From NCBI GenBank assembly GCA_937139155.1, contig CAKZPI010000037.1:132195-175508 (forward strand): 43,314 nucleotides of DNA, in the 5' to 3' direction. Made by a program: the position numbers and the translations under genes. The DNA comes from an uncultured Flavobacteriales bacterium. Its GTDB lineage: Bacteria; Bacteroidota; Bacteroidia; Flavobacteriales; JBLHRE01. Under the pieces are notes generated by a model. That model worked only from the letters and a program-made list of their open reading frames with translations. It was not told the origin of the DNA and ran no database searches. Positions 41,628-43,314 of this stretch are shown here, piece by piece (position 1 is the first letter of the stretch; each line of letters starts with the position of its first letter).

Positions 41628-41668
41628 TGCCCAGCATGGGCATCTTTACTTTGCAGAAATGTAAAGTA
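41628..41668. repeat. Two adjacent small hairpins
   Basis: TGCCCA-GCA-TGGGCA (41628-41642) is a perfect 6-base stem with a three-base loop. TACTTTGCA-GAAA-TGTAAAGTA (41647-41668) is a 9-base stem with one G-T wobble and a GAAA tetraloop. They could stabilise or end the transcript of the minus-strand gene at 41844, but no T run follows on either strand. Confidence 0.5.
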
Positions 41669-41737
41669 TTAATCTAGAGGGTGCAAAATAGTTATGGTTG
41701 GTGTTAAGAGCGGCCGAAATGGTGGGTTACGAGCCGC

Positions 41738-41828
41738 CAAGTACGAGATCCATCGGCTTGGTGGCCTCAGCAGACCTGTGAGAGGCGCACTCCGCTACTG
41801 TTTAGTGGCGGCGCCGTCTACTCGATTG
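41738..41828. repeat. Structured intergenic element, copy 2 (attC-like fold)
   Basis: The 52-nt core, 41770-41821, folds as three nested stems: GCAGAC/GTCTAC (one mismatch), GGCG 41784-41787 with CGCC 41812-41815, and CCGC 41792-41795 with GCGG 41808-41811. The right-hand arms are contiguous while the left-hand arms are interrupted by 8 and 4 extra bases, so all bulges are on one strand. Upstream, GCCGCCAAG and CTTGGTGGC make an additional stem. It is homologous to 39946-39997 and lies just after the stop of the gene at 41844. Confidence 0.75.
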
Positions 41829-41843
41829 GTAAACGTTTTCTTA

Positions 41844-42446
41844 TTACAGCAATTTCCATTTTCCCGACTCTACTTTAATTTTATAGCATTTAGTCGTTAC
41901 TGTGCCAAACATGTCCTCAATTTGGAAAATTAGATAGCCATTCCGCTTTTGATCATCAAAACAGATTCGACTAAGTTTTAATTTTATCGAAGAATCTTTA
42001 TTTGAAGAATACTTATAATTTGAATGGACTAAAATTTTGTCAAACCTTTTTGGCTTTTCCACCAATATGTTTTGAAGCTCTGGGACAATGAAATCGCATG
42101 AGTCATGTCCCATCTTGTAAAATTCATTAATAGAAAATAGACTGTTTTCTATATATACTTCTTTCTTCTTGTGATAAGCTTCTTTCGCTCTTGTATATTC
42201 AAGAATTTCGTTTGAAAACCTTAATGAGTCATTAAATGTTGGGTTTTTAATTGCTTCTAAAGGTATTGGAGGAACGGGTGGGGTTGCGCAATCTGACCAG
42301 GTAATGTTATCATTAATTAACTCTGGTAAAATCTCTTCATAACAAGCTAATTGTTCTTGAATTATTCCCTTCTCAGTCAAAATTTGTGAAAAGCAAAAGT
42401 TCGTCCCTAGAATATAAATAAAAGCAATCGAAATTCTACTTATCAT
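41844..42446 (-). CDS. Hypothetical secreted protein in cassette-like array
   Basis: 200 residues. An N-terminal hydrophobic segment (MISRISIAFIYILGTNFCFSQ) looks like a signal peptide; the Cys at 18 lacks a clear lipobox. A helical, charged middle (ENSLFSINEFYKMGHDSCDF) and a beta-rich C-terminus (LSRICFDDQKRNGYLIFQIED..KCYKIKVESGKWKLL) follow. No family is recognised. Base composition is A+T-rich like the rest of the right-hand block. Structured elements lie directly before and after the gene. Confidence 0.65.
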   Translation of the reverse strand: MISRISIAFIYILGTNFCFSQILTEKGIIQEQLACYEEILPELINDNITWSDCATPPVPPIPLEAIKNPTFNDSLRFSNEILEYTRAKEAYHKKKEVYIENSLFSINEFYKMGHDSCDFIVPELQNILVEKPKRFDKILVHSNYKYSSNKDSSIKLKLSRICFDDQKRNGYLIFQIEDMFGTVTTKCYKIKVESGKWKLL

Positions 42447-42460
42447 GAATGAAGCTTAAT

Positions 42461-42651
42461 GTTTGCCAACGTCTCTGCATAATGAACGTTGCCGTTGTCT
42501 TTGGTTCTTAATAATCCCAAAAATAAAGATTTAGCCTTTCCTTCGTAAATCAGCCTGCAAATTCAATTGACCACCAGGAGAACCACCCGCATAAACCGAA
42601 TTGAATTTGCCCTATCGGAACGGCAATGTTCTTTATGAGAAGCTGGCAAAC
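42461..42651. repeat. Nested inverted-repeat element between toxin and hypothetical gene
   Basis: The outer arms, 42461-42496 and 42619-42651, are inverted repeats matching at 29 of 33 aligned positions plus one 3-base insertion (ends GTTTGCC and GGCAAAC). Inside, GCAAATTCAATT at 42557-42568 and AATTGAATTTGC at 42599-42610 form a perfect 12-base inverted repeat with a 30-base loop. The element begins 5 bases after the toxin stop codon and has no coding capacity. It may be a MITE-like element or a cassette recombination site. Confidence 0.75.
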
Positions 42652-42656
42652 GGGTT

Positions 42657-42947
42657 TTACTTGAATATTTGATCGATGTCTTGTCTTCCAATGATGGTCA
42701 TTATCTCTACAAGATCCTTTGTTATCCGGAAAAAAATGCTATCCACTCCACATACACATCTTCTATATCCAGGTTTAATGTGACCAACAGATTCAAATGA
42801 TTTGGGGCATTCAGATATTCGTTCGAAATGGTCAAAGAATGCATCAAGGTACTTGTCAGCTTGGGCTTCACCAAACTTGATCATGCTGTACTGGTGAATT
42901 CGAATGAGATCTTCTTTGGCTTGATTCGATAATCTGTATTTAGCCAT
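42657..42947 (-). CDS. ParE-type toxin
   Basis: 96 residues with the ParE pattern: YRLSNQAKEDLIRIHQYSMIKFGEAQADKYLDAFFDHFERISECP, then IKPGYRRCVCGVDSIFFRI, then VEIMTIIGRQDID. The RHH-type antitoxin gene overlaps its start by 8 bases. ParE proteins target DNA gyrase; this is family knowledge and not visible here. A structured element starts immediately after its stop. Confidence 0.9.
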   Translation of the reverse strand: MAKYRLSNQAKEDLIRIHQYSMIKFGEAQADKYLDAFFDHFERISECPKSFESVGHIKPGYRRCVCGVDSIFFRITKDLVEIMTIIGRQDIDQIFK

Positions 42948-43179
42948 TCAAAGAACCTTTAGAGGCTCGCTTAATGTCTTCCTTAGAGTCATTGGTGAAT
43001 CCGCTTTTCTCTGCAGATTCAAGCTTCAGTCTCAGCCAGTCTAATTGTTGTTGTTGCTTTCGAGCCTGACGAATAAGGTCATTAACCAACTCGCTTTTAC
43101 TAGAGTATTCGTTGCTTTCTACCTGAAGCTTTAGCCACTCATCATTTGGTTGTGTAAGTGATATGCTTTGCCTTGCCAT
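42940..43179 (-). CDS. ParD-type ribbon-helix-helix antitoxin
   Basis: 79 residues. It starts MARQSISLTQPNDEWLKLQVESNEYSSKSELVNDLIRQAR, the beta-strand and two helices of ParD-like RHH DNA-binding proteins, followed by a Gln-rich helix and a basic tail that binds the toxin. The frame is open to 43209, but that start would lie inside the operator palindrome, so ATG 43179 is chosen. It probably represses its own operon with the toxin as co-repressor. Confidence 0.9.
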   Translation of the reverse strand: MARQSISLTQPNDEWLKLQVESNEYSSKSELVNDLIRQARKQQQQLDWLRLKLESAEKSGFTNDSKEDIKRASKGSLNG

Positions 43180-43190
43180 AGCTGAATATT

Positions 43191-43208
43191 TGGTGTAAAT
43201 ATACACCA
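43191..43208. promoter_or_regulatory. Operator palindrome of the ParDE-type operon
   Basis: TGGTGTA-AATA-TACACCA is a perfect 7-base inverted repeat with a 4-base spacer, 11 bases upstream of the antitoxin ATG. RHH antitoxins bind such short dyads near their promoters, so this is the likely autoregulatory site. Confidence 0.65.
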
Positions 43209-43314
43209 TAACCGCTTCAAGTCAAAAAGTTTTATAATTCTGACTAACGTAAACATAAAATACTTGTAATCAGGTATTTAAAATTCCGATGTCTTTTGGT
43301 TTGATGTCAAATTT

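Noticed and set aside
39933..42651. Classical integron attC sites
   Set aside because: The folds are attC-like, but I find no clear RYYYAAC/GTTRRRY core pair and no integrase in the window, so I do not label them attC.

Overview
The window reads as chromosomal DNA of a Bacteroidota bacterium, most likely a free-living flavobacterium-like lineage. Evidence: three secreted proteins end in type IX secretion (T9SS, type A) sorting domains; there are TonB-dependent receptors with carboxypeptidase-regulatory N-domains; lipoprotein signal peptides are frequent; and several promoters fit the Bacteroidota -7 consensus TAnnTTTG. No rRNA, tRNA, CRISPR array, phage or transposase gene was recognised.

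Layout. 1-1681: 3'-truncated outer-membrane receptor on the minus strand. 1786-5993: a metal-homeostasis locus (lipoprotein, ZnuD-like TonB receptor, Fur/Zur-type regulator, then a convergent CDF cation exporter), headed by a perfect 7-1-7 palindrome that looks like a Fur/Zur operator. 6098-11450: small lipoprotein, GT32-type glycosyltransferase, two decayed genes (one in-frame stop, one frameshift), an AHSA1 protein, a TolB-like propeller and a T9SS cargo protein. 11624-13819: two repeat-dense non-coding regions enclosing an A+T-rich XRE/antitoxin/RelE-type toxin cassette. 13847-20609: DUF1801 protein, TPR protein, NYN-LOTUS protein, Kelch T9SS protein, an RlmG-type methyltransferase, a DinB protein and lipoproteins. 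20773-23989: a sulfane-sulfur detoxification locus with a CstB-like persulfide dioxygenase/rhodanese fusion, two single-domain rhodaneses, a small Cys-containing membrane protein and a Crp/Fnr regulator. 24101-31921: phosphotransferase, PAS histidine kinase, CPBP protease, large sortilin-type propeller protein, DUF3817 protein and RMD1-family protein.

32510-36675 holds the most interesting metabolic unit. Four overlapping or nearly abutting plus-strand genes (C39-like cysteine peptidase, RimK-type ATP-grasp ligase with an RLAN-type N-domain, GCS2-type carboxylate-amine ligase, N-formylglutamate-amidohydrolase-type hydrolase) lie head-to-head with an ECF sigma factor. The set looks like a make-and-cleave system for an unknown amide or peptide product.

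36711-39483 contains a Kelch T9SS protein and a geranylgeranyl-reductase-family flavoprotein translationally coupled to a 71-residue protein. From 39933 to the right edge the character changes: short A+T-rich minus-strand units (hypothetical, toxin-antitoxin, hypothetical, toxin-antitoxin) alternate with highly structured non-coding elements. Two of these are homologous 52-nt folds placed directly after stop codons, and one TA pair is bounded by CGTTAAC repeats. This resembles a gene-cassette array, but no integrase lies in the window and the elements lack a classical attC core site.
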